Source: Lentisphaerota bacterium (GTDB taxonomy: Bacteria; Verrucomicrobiota; Kiritimatiellia; RFP12; UBA1067). From it: 19,856 nt of DNA. The notes under the pieces are model-generated. The model made no database searches. It was not told the origin of the DNA and saw nothing but the letters and a program-made list of their open reading frames with translations. The stretch covers positions 1 through 19,856 of the forward strand of contig SUVZ01000022.1 of assembly GCA_015061765.1 (NCBI GenBank). The letters run 5' to 3'. A program made the translations under genes and the position numbers. Below are positions 1 through 7,699 of this stretch, piece by piece (position 1 is the first letter of the stretch; every line of letters starts with the position of its first letter).

Positions 1-1
1 C

Positions 2-16
2 CCGCCTATAAGGCGG
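2..16. repeat. Short GC-rich hairpin at window edge
   Basis: CCGCC and GGCGG arms (2-6 and 12-16) enclose the loop TATAA. It could be the end of a terminator of a gene outside the window. There is no T-run, so the role is uncertain. Confidence 0.35.
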
Positions 17-38
17 ATTCAATGCAACTATGCCGTAC

Positions 39-89
39 GACAAAGTAAATGCGACGCCCCGCTTCGCGGGTAGTCGCATTTACTTTGTC
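39..89. repeat. Perfect 17-bp inverted repeat (long hairpin) upstream of accD
   Basis: The arm at 39-55 (GACAAAGTAAATGCGAC) is the exact reverse complement of 73-89. Between them sits a second nested stem, CCCGC/GCGGG (58-62 and 66-70), with a TTC loop, so almost the whole 51 nt can fold. No T-run follows on either strand, which argues against a simple intrinsic terminator. A REP-like palindrome or a regulatory hairpin are alternatives; the sequence does not decide. Confidence 0.7.
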
Positions 90-142
90 TTGTCACCAAA
101 AACATCTCGCGTATGTCAATGGAGATTTTGTTTAGGGATTTA

Positions 143-151
143 TGGTATAAT
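143..151 (+). promoter_or_regulatory. Extended -10 promoter for accD-accA
   Basis: TG-G-TATAAT: a perfect -10 hexamer at 146-151 with an upstream TG (143-144). No good -35 lies at 16-18 bp, which is typical of extended -10 promoters. The predicted transcript start near 158 gives a leader of about 17 nt that holds the AAAGGAG Shine-Dalgarno at 161-167, seven bases before the accD ATG. Confidence 0.6.
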
Positions 152-174
152 GGGCGACTGAAAGGAGTCATCAG

Positions 175-996
175 ATGGCTTGGTTTGAGAAGAATACGGA
201 ACAGGTTGCGATTCCGCAGTCCAAGGAACTGTGGGTGACGTGTCCTCGTTGCAAGAAATATTTTGCCAAAGGCGATTGGACTGGCATCTGCACGGAATGT
301 GGCTACCATGGTCGCATGAAAGCGCGTGCACGCATTGCGCTTTTGGCGGATGAAGGTTCGTTTACGGAGCTTTACCGCAACATATCCTACTCCGATCACT
401 TGAATTTCAGGGATGCCACAGGCTCGTACAAGGCTAAGGTTGAATCGACTATAGCCAAGACCGGCGAGACGGAGTCTGTAGTTATTGGAACTGCTACGAT
501 GGGCGAGGTTCCCGTGATGCTTGGCGTTATGGATTTTGCGTTCATGGGTGGATCTCTTGGTACTGGTACCGGTGAGAGAATCTGCCTTGCGGCGGAGAAG
601 GCGATTGCTGAAAGACGTCCGCTTGTGATCTGTTCGGCATCTGGCGGAGCGCGCATGCACGAAGGAATCCTTTCCCTTATGCAGATGGCGAAGACCGCTG
701 CCGCCATCAGGCGTCTTAAGGATTCTGGGCTTCCATTCATTTCGGTACTCACAGATCCCACTACAGGCGGTGTTTCGGCGTCTTATGCAATGCTTGGAGA
801 CATCAATATCACGGAGCCTGGTGCGCTTATCGGTTTTGCCGGTCGGCGTGTAATTGAAAATACGATACGTCAGAAGCTTCCCGATGACTTCCAGACGGCT
901 GAATACCTCAAGGCCCATGGTTTCATCGACAAGATCGTTGAGCGTAAGGATCTTAAGGCGTTCATCGTGAAAATATTGAAGTATTTTGGGTTCTAG
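175..996 (+). CDS. accD: Acetyl-CoA carboxylase carboxyltransferase subunit beta
   Basis: Beta subunit of the carboxyltransferase of acetyl-CoA carboxylase, which with AccA moves the carboxyl group from carboxybiotin to acetyl-CoA to form malonyl-CoA, the first committed step of fatty acid synthesis; cytoplasmic. The 273-aa protein starts with a zinc finger (Cys23, Cys26, Cys39, Cys42), followed by the crotonase-like fold with SASGGARMHEG (154-164), TDPTTGGVSAS (193-203) and PGALIGFAGRRVIE (215-228). The start is supported by AAAGGAG seven bases upstream. The finger spacing is C-x2-C-x12-C-x2-C; the E. coli protein as I recall it has x15 in the middle, so the ribbon is short. accA follows after 25 bases, giving both subunits from one transcript. 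Family identity is secure. Confidence 0.97.
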   Translation: MAWFEKNTEQVAIPQSKELWVTCPRCKKYFAKGDWTGICTECGYHGRMKARARIALLADEGSFTELYRNISYSDHLNFRDATGSYKAKVESTIAKTGETESVVIGTATMGEVPVMLGVMDFAFMGGSLGTGTGERICLAAEKAIAERRPLVICSASGGARMHEGILSLMQMAKTAAAIRRLKDSGLPFISVLTDPTTGGVSASYAMLGDINITEPGALIGFAGRRVIENTIRQKLPDDFQTAEYLKAHGFIDKIVERKDLKAFIVKILKYFGF

Positions 997-1021
997 TTGG
1001 TAGTGCAGCAAGGAGAGAAGA

Positions 1022-1801
1022 ATGGCTAAGGCAAAGATATTGACGGCTTATGACCGCGTGAAAATCGCACGCGATGCGAAGCGTCCGCACATTTTTGATT
1101 TTATCAAGGCGCTTTGCAGCGATTTCGAGGAGCTTCACGGTGATCGGCTCGTTAATGACGACCGAGGTCTTGTCGGTGGTTTCGCCACCATCGGTGGTCT
1201 CAAGGCTCTCGTTCTTGGACACAACAAGGGTGCGACTGTTGAGGAGAACATGGTCTCCAATTTTGGAATGGCCAATCCAGACGGATATCGCAAGGCAATG
1301 CGTCTTGCAAAGCTTGCGGAGAAATTCCATCTGCCGGTGGTGACGTTCGTCGATACTCCTGGTGCCTACCCTGGCGACACTGCTGAAGCGCGTGGTCAGG
1401 CCGAGGCAATCGCGAAATCACTGGAGTTTTTTGCCGCGCTCAAAACGCCAGTCGTGGTGGTCATCACGGGAGAGGGCGGCTCAGGCGGTGCTTTGGCGAT
1501 CGCCGTCGGCGATAGGATTCTCATGCTCGAGAACGCGGTCTATTCCGTAATTTCTCCCGAGGGTTGCGCCGGAATCCTCTGGCGCGACGGTTCCAAGGCG
1601 CCCGAGGCTGCGGCTGCACTCAAGATCACTGCGCCAGAGCTGAAGAAGCTTGGCGCCATTGATGAGATTGTCCCAGAGAAGAATCTTATGGCGGGGCTCA
1701 AGAAGTCGATAGTTTCGGCTCTCAAGGAACTTCAGCGGCTGTCCGTTGAGGAGTTGCTTGAAAGACGGTACGTCAAGTTTACGGATATGGGACGATTCTG
1801 A
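1022..1801 (+). CDS. accA: Acetyl-CoA carboxylase carboxyltransferase subunit alpha
   Basis: Alpha subunit, partner of the AccD encoded just upstream; together they form the carboxyltransferase of acetyl-CoA carboxylase. The 259-aa protein shows the family landmarks RPHIFDFI (21-28), FEELHGDR (35-42), DTPGAYPG (111-118), GEGGSGGALAI (150-160) and VISPEGCA (176-183). It is shorter than E. coli AccA (about 319 aa), mainly because the N-terminal helical extension is missing, as in other short bacterial AccA proteins. AAGGAG at 1010-1015 is six bases before the ATG, which fixes the start. Translation of accA from the accD transcript is likely: no promoter or terminator is seen between them. Confidence 0.97.
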   Translation: MAKAKILTAYDRVKIARDAKRPHIFDFIKALCSDFEELHGDRLVNDDRGLVGGFATIGGLKALVLGHNKGATVEENMVSNFGMANPDGYRKAMRLAKLAEKFHLPVVTFVDTPGAYPGDTAEARGQAEAIAKSLEFFAALKTPVVVVITGEGGSGGALAIAVGDRILMLENAVYSVISPEGCAGILWRDGSKAPEAAAALKITAPELKKLGAIDEIVPEKNLMAGLKKSIVSALKELQRLSVEELLERRYVKFTDMGRF

Positions 1802-1810
1802 ACCATAGTC

Positions 1811-1839
1811 TTGATTTCAAGGAGTCTATTTCATATAAT
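1811..1839 (+). promoter_or_regulatory. Sigma70-type promoter of the secretion operon
   Basis: TTGATT (1811-1816), a 17-bp spacer and a perfect TATAAT (1834-1839). It begins ten bases after the accA stop and would start transcription near 1846, about 36 nt before the gspF ATG. It is the strongest promoter-like match in the left part of the window and probably drives the whole pseudopilin cluster. Confidence 0.7.
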
Positions 1840-1881
1840 CCCATGTCAGGAAAGAAAGTTTCAGCAAATTGAGGGGAAATA

Positions 1882-3207
1882 ATGGCAACATTTCAGTACA
1901 TTGCAATGGACGCCCAGGGCAAAGAGCAAAAGGGCACAGTTGATGCGGCAGACCGTGCGCAGGCGATTGCGGCGGTGCGTGCGGCAGGGCTTTTCCCGAG
2001 CGCGATCGGCGAGGTGAAGAATGCGGCTTCAGCTACGGTCGGCAAGAAGCCTGCGGCTAAAAAGGCCGCAGCAGCGTCTGCCAAAAAGGGCGGATCCCTA
2101 AACAAGGACATCAAGATAAATATTAAGTTGCCATCGTTCCTTCAGGGCCGTGTTAAACCGAAGGAGTTGACGACCTTCACCCGGCAGCTTGCCACTTTGG
2201 TGAATGCAGGTCTCCCCCTCATGCGTTGCATCGAGGTCCTCAAGAAGCAGAACCAGATACCTGCAATGGGTGCGTGCCTGAACGGCATTTCCGAGAACAT
2301 TTCCGGTGGCGGAACCTTTTCCGAGGCTCTTACCGCCTACCCGAAGATCTTCGACAATCTTTATGTCAACATGGTCAAGGCCGGCGAGGCCGGCGGTGTG
2401 CTTGAAGTGGTGCTGAACCGTCTGGCGGAGTTTGCGGAGAAGGCGCAGAAGATCAAGAACAAGGTCAAGGGCGCGATGATCTACCCTTCCGTGGTGCTTC
2501 TCGCCGCCATCGGCATCACGGCGTTCCTTCTGACCACGGTGATCCCGAAGTTCAAGCAGGTGTTCTCTGACATTCTTGGTGATGCCGCGCTTCCTGCGGT
2601 TACCGAGTTTGTCATGGGTGTCTCAGACTTCGTGCAGCACAATGGTCTGCAAATCGCGGCAGGCGCAGCCGCGCTTGTCGTAATCTACAAAGTGATCGGG
2701 CATACCAAGGGGGGCGCATACTTTCTGGATGTCATGCGCCTCAAGATACCTGTGACAGGCACTCTTGTAAAGCGTACCGCCATCTCTCAGGTTACGCGTA
2801 CGCTTGGAACGCTTCTTGCGTCTGGCGTGCCGATTCTTCAGGCCCTTCAGATTGTACGTGACACCGCCGGCAACCGTGTGATAGCGAACGCCCTTCAGTC
2901 CGTTCATGATGCAGTCAAAGAGGGTGAATCCATGACGGATCCCCTTGCTGCGTCCGGAGTTTTTCCGCCGATGGTGGTGTCAATGGTGCAGGTCGGAGAG
3001 GAGACGGGCGCATTGGCGGATATGCTTACTCGAATCGCGAACACATACGATGACGAGGTCGACAACGCAGTGGCAGGTCTGACGGCGGCAATCGAGCCTG
3101 CGCTCATCATTTTCCTTGCCGTGGTGGTCGGTACGATCGTCATAGCAATGTTCCTGCCGATGATTAAGATCATTTCCAGTGTGTCTGGCGCAGGTGCGGG
3201 AATGTGA
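1882..3207 (+). CDS. gspF: Type II secretion / type IV pilus inner-membrane platform protein (GspF/PilC family)
   Basis: Polytopic inner-membrane protein that couples the assembly ATPase to the growing (pseudo)pilus. The 441 residues begin with the usual N-terminal region (FQYIAMDAQGK, 4-14), followed by an Ala/Lys-rich linker (about 47-72) that looks like an insertion of low complexity. The first T2SSF domain (about 97-222) has RQLATLVNAGLPL and ends in a membrane helix (199-221). A second helix lies at 256-273. The second T2SSF domain (about 300-424) has RTLGTLLASGVPILQAL and the last helix lies at 403-430. GAGGGG at 1871-1876 precedes the ATG. As first gene of a pseudopilin operon, GspF is the natural call over PilC, but the two cannot be separated by sequence reading alone. 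The ATPase and secretin must be encoded elsewhere. Confidence 0.93.
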   Translation: MATFQYIAMDAQGKEQKGTVDAADRAQAIAAVRAAGLFPSAIGEVKNAASATVGKKPAAKKAAAASAKKGGSLNKDIKINIKLPSFLQGRVKPKELTTFTRQLATLVNAGLPLMRCIEVLKKQNQIPAMGACLNGISENISGGGTFSEALTAYPKIFDNLYVNMVKAGEAGGVLEVVLNRLAEFAEKAQKIKNKVKGAMIYPSVVLLAAIGITAFLLTTVIPKFKQVFSDILGDAALPAVTEFVMGVSDFVQHNGLQIAAGAAALVVIYKVIGHTKGGAYFLDVMRLKIPVTGTLVKRTAISQVTRTLGTLLASGVPILQALQIVRDTAGNRVIANALQSVHDAVKEGESMTDPLAASGVFPPMVVSMVQVGEETGALADMLTRIANTYDDEVDNAVAGLTAAIEPALIIFLAVVVGTIVIAMFLPMIKIISSVSGAGAGM

Positions 3208-3221
3208 GTAAAGAGAGAAGA
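3208..3221 (+). repeat. Two-unit heptad repeat directly after gspF
   Basis: GTAAAGA then GAGAAGA, starting at the first base after the gspF stop codon (3205-3207). The same two heptamers in the same order are in the larger array at 4431-4472, so the two intergenic spaces share sequence. Confidence 0.6.
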
Positions 3222-3236
3222 TTGGGGGAATAGAGC

Positions 3237-4424
3237 GTGCAGAAGTTGCATAAATCCGGTTTTACGCTGATAGAGTTGCTGGTCGTGACGGTTGTGGTCG
3301 TCTCGTTGATGGCCGTGATATTCCGTTTGAGCGGCATTGCCGGCAATACGAGCAATCGTGAAACCACGGTGCACCGTTTGCAGCGTCTCGAAAACTGCCT
3401 TTCCGGATATTATGCCGCATTTGGTTCCTATCCGCCGGTTCCGCTTCAGGGATCATCGCGGAATGTCTATCGAAAGGTCGATGAAAGCCATCCCACGATA
3501 CAGACCGACGATGATGACACGGAGAATGATCTTGTGTGGAACTCGGTAAGGGCCGCATGCATGTCTCAACCTGTTGCGGCGATGTTTCCGCCGCCGAATG
3601 GGTATAAACGGCTGTATGAGATATTCAAGAACGGCATTCAGGCGGCGTATGACTCCGACATATACAGCGACACAGTCAAGAAACATGTCGAAAACCTACT
3701 GTCGATGACTTGGCAGTCTTTGGAGAATCCTGGATTTCTGAATAGTTACCAAGATGAGACGGACTGTCGACGTCTGCATCTATTCCGCTATGGATTGATG
3801 TCGTTCCTGCTTCCGAGGTATCGTTTCATGCTCGAATGCGCCAAGGGAAGCCAGAGCGGAAACACGGAAGCGTTCAACAATTCCATCGACAACTACCGGC
3901 AATGGACGGCGTTCAATCCGCTTCCCCCTCGAATGGATACTGGCATAGCGTATGAATCGTGGAAGAGCTTCTGCGACATTATGGGAAGCGACGACGATTG
4001 GCAGATAGATCTTATCCCGAGTCAGGCGGCATGTGCCCGCTGGATGCCGAATCTGCGCGATATAGTGAGTGGTCCTGGTTTCAATTTCTTTGGAATTCCA
4101 ATCGGTTATTCGGGAAACAACGGTATCCCCGAAGTGAAGGACGCCGGGAGTTTTTCTCTGTATGGCGCTGGCGGATCAAACAAATCGGGAAGTTCGGGCT
4201 ATCCGCTGAATTCGCTCACCGTAAGAGATGGCTGGGGGAATGACTTCTATTACTATTCCCCCGCTCCGTATCAGACGTATGTTCTCTGGTCGGCCGGCGA
4301 GAACGGAAAGACATTCCCTCCGTGGGTGGATCTCGCAAAGTTCAAGGATGACAATTCCGATCATTACAGGACTGCTATAACATGGATGGCGGATGACATC
4401 AAGTTCATGAGTACGGGGAAATAG
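3237..4424 (+). CDS. Large prepilin-like (pseudopilin) protein with GspG-like C-terminus
   Basis: A 395-aa secretion pseudopilin. The class III leader KSG (6-8) is followed by FTLIELLVV, with Glu13 at mature position +5 and a hydrophobic helix to about residue 29. The C-terminal part contains RDGWGNDFYYYSPAP and LWSAGENGK, resembling the GspG signature in which a D-x-W-G-N strand and an S-x-G-x-D/N-G-K loop build the calcium site, and ends ADDIKF. About 250 residues in between are not recognised and make it more than twice the usual GspG size. The GTG start at 3237 is supported by GGGGGA at 3224-3229; there is no ATG before the leader. The position right after gspF matches the usual gspF-gspG order. 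Major or minor pseudopilin status is unknown. Confidence 0.85.
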   Translation: MQKLHKSGFTLIELLVVTVVVVSLMAVIFRLSGIAGNTSNRETTVHRLQRLENCLSGYYAAFGSYPPVPLQGSSRNVYRKVDESHPTIQTDDDDTENDLVWNSVRAACMSQPVAAMFPPPNGYKRLYEIFKNGIQAAYDSDIYSDTVKKHVENLLSMTWQSLENPGFLNSYQDETDCRRLHLFRYGLMSFLLPRYRFMLECAKGSQSGNTEAFNNSIDNYRQWTAFNPLPPRMDTGIAYESWKSFCDIMGSDDDWQIDLIPSQAACARWMPNLRDIVSGPGFNFFGIPIGYSGNNGIPEVKDAGSFSLYGAGGSNKSGSSGYPLNSLTVRDGWGNDFYYYSPAPYQTYVLWSAGENGKTFPPWVDLAKFKDDNSDHYRTAITWMADDIKFMSTGK

Positions 4425-4430
4425 TTGGAA

Positions 4431-4472
4431 GTAAAGAGTAAAGAGAGAAGAGTAAAAAGAGAGGAGTGAAGA
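4431..4472 (+). repeat. Six-unit heptad array ending at a start codon
   Basis: GTAAAGA, GTAAAGA, GAGAAGA, GTAAAAA, GAGAGGA, GTGAAGA, then one G and the ATG of the next gene (4474). All units are purine-rich. The array itself supplies the Shine-Dalgarno AGGAG (4462-4466), seven bases before the ATG. Confidence 0.8.
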
Positions 4473-4473
4473 G

Positions 4474-5085
4474 ATGAAGAAGAGCGGATTTACGTTGGTT
4501 GAGATGCTGGTTGTAATAGGCATCATCGCCATACTGGCGGCAGCCTCCATGGTAGGATATTCCAGGGTGATAAAATCGGCAAGAAGGGCGAAAAACCAAG
4601 AGTTGGTCGCGAATGTCGCCACAGCGCTTACGCATATTCTCTCCAAGGAGGGGATGTGGCCGCAGGAACTTCTCAATGGAGCAGCTGGCGGCTCAGGCAA
4701 ACTGGACAAGGAAGCGGCGAAGGCGTTTATTCGCTATAAGCTCCTCGGGCTTTCATACAACATGAGATCCGGCGCGGAAGGCAGTTATACTCTGGTAGGT
4801 AAGGATCGTTGCGGCATTGTCGATGCCGAGGCGGAAGCCGTCCTCAAGAGGAGCAAGAGTGCGACCGAAAGCACGCGGGTTCCGTCGGGCGGCACGGTGG
4901 GCGACCATATCCTGGGTTACGCCATCGACGAAGACGGAGACGGCATAACCGAGACACAGTCCTTTGGAAACATTCGAGCCAGCGCCGTCGTCTGGTCTGC
5001 CGGACCGGACGGCAAGGTTGAATATGAGCTCAGAGGCCGTAATGATGATGTATACAGTTGGCGTCCAACGCAGGTTGTCAAGTGA
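4474..5085 (+). CDS. GspG-like pseudopilin
   Basis: A 203-aa prepilin-like protein: leader MKKSG, then FTLVEMLVVIGIIAILAA with Glu at mature +5. Residues after the helix have the EGMWP motif common in GspG relatives. The C-terminal half holds DEDGDG, a possible calcium-binding loop, and VVWSAGPDGK followed by NDDVYSW, which matches the GspG calcium-loop signature (S-x-G-x-D-G-K ... D-D-I/V-x-S/W). Its length and signature make it the best GspG candidate of the cluster, although two other genes here also have GspG-like ends. Likely substrate of a prepilin peptidase not encoded here. Its ribosome site lies inside the preceding heptad array. Confidence 0.87.
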   Translation: MKKSGFTLVEMLVVIGIIAILAAASMVGYSRVIKSARRAKNQELVANVATALTHILSKEGMWPQELLNGAAGGSGKLDKEAAKAFIRYKLLGLSYNMRSGAEGSYTLVGKDRCGIVDAEAEAVLKRSKSATESTRVPSGGTVGDHILGYAIDEDGDGITETQSFGNIRASAVVWSAGPDGKVEYELRGRNDDVYSWRPTQVVK

Positions 5086-5103
5086 TTTCGGCAGGAGGTT
5101 GAG

Positions 5104-5772
5104 ATGAAAAGATTCAGACAAGGGTTTACGATCGTCGAAATGCTGGTTGTGATTGCGGTGATCGCAATCCTGGCGGGAGCGATTACGGTGGGCGTGAACG
5201 GTATGTTCTACAAGTCCCGTCTTGGCCGCGCCAAGGCCATGCGCACCTTGCTCCAGAGCGGACTTGAGACGTTCTATGCACGGACTGGCGAATGGCCGGA
5301 TCCAATACAGAAGCTAGCCGAAGGTACGGGTGCGAACAAGGATTCGATACTGCTCTCCGACAATGACGCGGACGATTGTTTCCGAGACATCGTCAGGATT
5401 TCCGTCGGACCGAATGCAAAGCCTGTGATGGATCCGTCGGGACTGTTTGTTGCTCAAGGGGTAGATGAAGGCTGTACGGATATCCACAGAGCCTGGGATA
5501 CGGCCGTCAAGCACGGTATAGTGAATTCCGGCAGTCGCAAATGCAGCGGAAAGTGCATGCGCGGCCGCGATTTCACCGAAGCCACAAAGAAGGGAAGCGC
5601 GAACCGCATCAAGCTGTCATCGATGAACTTTGGATATCAGGGACCCAATCACGGCCGCTTCTGCCGTTTCCGCTTGTACTACTACCCCAAGTCCGACACG
5701 GTGAAGGTGCTTTTGCAGCCGGCGGCCGAACGGGCACACGGAAAATACCCGAATGGATTCATAGATGACTAA
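5104..5772 (+). CDS. Pseudopilin, prepilin-type N-terminus
   Basis: A 222-aa protein with leader MKRFRQG followed by FTIVEMLVVIAVIAILAGA; Glu at mature +5 and a single N-terminal membrane helix. ARTGEWPDPIQ after the helix resembles the region after the helix in GspG proteins, but I do not see the S-x-G-x-D-G-K loop; the C-terminal part has several cysteines (SRKCSGKC) and a tyrosine-rich strand. AGGAGG at 5093-5098 is five bases before the ATG. The last eight bases overlap the next gene (ATGACTAA), so the two are probably translationally coupled. Exact pseudopilin class not assignable. Confidence 0.85.
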   Translation: MKRFRQGFTIVEMLVVIAVIAILAGAITVGVNGMFYKSRLGRAKAMRTLLQSGLETFYARTGEWPDPIQKLAEGTGANKDSILLSDNDADDCFRDIVRISVGPNAKPVMDPSGLFVAQGVDEGCTDIHRAWDTAVKHGIVNSGSRKCSGKCMRGRDFTEATKKGSANRIKLSSMNFGYQGPNHGRFCRFRLYYYPKSDTVKVLLQPAAERAHGKYPNGFIDD

Positions 5773-6595
5773 GAAAGCGTTTACACTTGTAGAACTGCTG
5801 GTGGTCGTGGGAATTATGGCCACCATGGCCACGATGTCCATCGGGGGCTATTTTGCAATTGCCAGAGGTATGGCTGACCGTGGTGCGATATCCACCGCAA
5901 CATCGCTTATATCGCTTGCGCAGGAGCGGTCCCGCATAGATCTTGTGCCTACGGCAGTGTATTTCTACAATGAAGTCATCCAGACAGAGGATCGGAACAA
6001 AGGGACGGAATTTGTGGCTGCCGGCGTTGCGATCGCCGTCCGTTGCTCAGGCAGGATATCGCGCGTCACCGGCGATCTGCTAGGGGACGAGTTTGCGGAC
6101 CTTGATTTGACGTATGGGCTGGCGGAGGATTCCGGTCCGTCCAAAAGCGATACGTTCAGGCTTTACAGGTTCAACACCAGAAAGATGGAATATTCGTCCG
6201 TCTATTCCGAGGTTGTCGAGGATGTCGTGGGTAACGAGGCATATTTGGTGGAGAAGCCGGCGGACCGCAATTTCCGGAAGGCGAATGGCGACAGCGAGGA
6301 TCCGAATGAACTTATCGTGTACTCGTTCAGAAAGGCAGGGGACGGCAATGCGAACTGGAATGTCGGTGATGCGTACGGGTATGAATTCGCCCGGATACGT
6401 CTTCCCGACAACTATATTTTCGGATCTCCGTCGGATGTGCCATCGGAGAAAGAACTTGTAAAAGTGGTCAATAAGGTCATTGAATGCAAGCCGGAATCTA
6501 ACGGAACGTCTCTGCCCCCCATTGACATCTCGGCCCGCCGTCCGTCAGGATGGACGTCCATCGGCGACACGAAAGACGAAATGAAGGATATCTGA
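5765..6595 (+). CDS. GspH-like minor pseudopilin
   Basis: A 276-aa protein with FTLVELLVVVGIMATMATMSIGG after a short leader MTKKA. Position -1 of the predicted cleavage site is alanine instead of the usual glycine. The region that follows (SLISLAQERSRIDLVPTAVYF) resembles GspH/FimT proteins, where an helix with a conserved Arg leads into a beta-sandwich. It is longer than typical GspH (about 150-200 aa). It starts inside the end of the previous gene and the next gene begins one base after its stop, so it belongs to a tight operon. GspH is inferred from order (before GspI- and GspJ-like genes) and from this helix; confidence in the class is moderate. Confidence 0.83.
   Translation: MTKKAFTLVELLVVVGIMATMATMSIGGYFAIARGMADRGAISTATSLISLAQERSRIDLVPTAVYFYNEVIQTEDRNKGTEFVAAGVAIAVRCSGRISRVTGDLLGDEFADLDLTYGLAEDSGPSKSDTFRLYRFNTRKMEYSSVYSEVVEDVVGNEAYLVEKPADRNFRKANGDSEDPNELIVYSFRKAGDGNANWNVGDAYGYEFARIRLPDNYIFGSPSDVPSEKELVKVVNKVIECKPESNGTSLPPIDISARRPSGWTSIGDTKDEMKDI
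6583..6588 (+). promoter_or_regulatory. Shine-Dalgarno that favours a GTG start
   Basis: GAAGGA lies eight bases before the GTG at 6597 and 17 bases before the only nearby ATG (6606), so the GTG is the better start for the following gene. The site lies inside the end of the upstream coding region. Confidence 0.55.
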
Positions 6596-6596
6596 C

Positions 6597-7211
6597 GTGA
6601 AAAGCATGTTCAAGAGAGCTTTTACTCTCATCGAGGTCAATCTTGCCATATTCATTATGGCGGGGGGGGTGCTTGCCATGATTTCCCTGTATTCGCTTGG
6701 ATTTCGCGAGAGTCGACAGAGCAGGGAGGATGTTGCTTCGGCGGCTTTGGCGGACCAGATATTGAATCCGCTTGTCGTGGCGCTTTCGTCGCGCGATCTC
6801 AAGTGGTCGGAATGGCAGAAGCTTCCGTTTAAGCGTCTCAATTCTGGCGTGTCTTCCGGTGATGGCTCCAGTGCCCGCATACAGGTGCTTCCGGACAAGG
6901 GCTGGCTCGCTTATTTTGAGACGGAAGGTTCCCGGTCTTCAAAGGTGTATTATGTATCTGCCGATCCCGCGAACAAGGCAAGGCAGGTCTACAGCGATCT
7001 CATAAAGGCGGATAGGACGGGTTGGAGTCTGCCCAGTTCGGTCCCGCTTCCTGTCGGCATGACCTATGCTCTTGTCGCGTCTCGGGAAAACGAGAATTCC
7101 CCGATAATCACGCTTGCAGTGAGATGTGTGCGCAAGAATCTGCGCAATACGCTCATGGCTCAGCCGGTGTTTTCCACCGAAGTACACTTCCAGGGAGACT
7201 CCAACCAATGA
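6597..7211 (+). CDS. GspI/PilV-like minor pseudopilin
   Basis: A 204-aa prepilin-like protein. From the GTG start the leader is eight residues ending in KRA, followed by FTLIEVNLAIFIMAGGVLAM with Glu at +5. As in the preceding gene, -1 is alanine rather than glycine. The pattern E-V-x-L-A followed by SREDVASAALADQILN resembles the GspI/PilV group (helix with an A-x-x-x-A-D/E-x-x-L motif). It overlaps the next gene by four bases (ATGA). Codons for the glycines in the membrane helix form a run of eight G (6662-6669), a potential slippage tract. Class call rests on order and on the helix pattern. Confidence 0.83.
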   Translation: MKSMFKRAFTLIEVNLAIFIMAGGVLAMISLYSLGFRESRQSREDVASAALADQILNPLVVALSSRDLKWSEWQKLPFKRLNSGVSSGDGSSARIQVLPDKGWLAYFETEGSRSSKVYYVSADPANKARQVYSDLIKADRTGWSLPSSVPLPVGMTYALVASRENENSPIITLAVRCVRKNLRNTLMAQPVFSTEVHFQGDSNQ

Positions 7212-7699
7212 AAAGAGCCGGATTTACGCTTCTTGAGGTGTTGGTTGCCAGCGTGCTGATGGGTATGCTTGTGACGATACTTACCATGATCTTCAATCAG
7301 AGTGCGATTGCCTGGCGTACGGGAAAGGCCGGTGTTGCGGACATGACCGAGACGGAGCGCAACCTGTCCAGGATACATTTCATGGCGGATAATGTGTTGC
7401 CGTACATGGGTGAGAACTACTGCGCCGTCTCGCCGTGGGACGACAGCAGTGATTCCGACTCGACGACACTTCACAGAAGAGGCGTGCGCAAGGCCTCCGA
7501 ATTGCGGAAGGGGCTCAATGCCGTGTCCGGCAATTTCGGGAATGCCGATGCCGGAAAGAGTTCTTGGCAGAGAAGCGGGCTCGGCAAGCCCGAGTCGGAG
7601 TCTGTCGGAAACTTCATTGTTGGGGTTCGAAGCTACGGCCCGGATCGCAGACCGGATACGGAAGATGACATCACAACCTGGCCGGACGAGGTGGAATGA
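7208..7699 (+). CDS. GspJ/PilW-like minor pseudopilin
   Basis: A 163-aa protein starting at the ATG that overlaps the previous stop codon (ATGA). Leader MKRAG, then FTLLEVLVASVLMGMLVTIL with Glu at +5. The sequence after the helix (AWRTGKAGVADMTETERNLS) resembles GspJ/PilW proteins, which carry a long helix with E-R-x-L-x-R. The usual start is preferred over an upstream extension in the same frame because the leader peptide begins here and GGGAG lies at 7193-7197. It overlaps the next gene by four bases. The protein ends with PDRRPDTEDDITTWPDEVE, an acidic tail. Confidence 0.83.
   Translation: MKRAGFTLLEVLVASVLMGMLVTILTMIFNQSAIAWRTGKAGVADMTETERNLSRIHFMADNVLPYMGENYCAVSPWDDSSDSDSTTLHRRGVRKASELRKGLNAVSGNFGNADAGKSSWQRSGLGKPESESVGNFIVGVRSYGPDRRPDTEDDITTWPDEVE

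Noticed and set aside
28..1011. 327-codon minus-strand frame across accD
   Set aside because: Antisense to accD, whose motifs and ribosome site are unambiguous.
7022..7207. Longer N-terminus for the GspJ-like pseudopilin
   Set aside because: It lies within the GspI-like gene and would hide the prepilin leader that begins at 7208.
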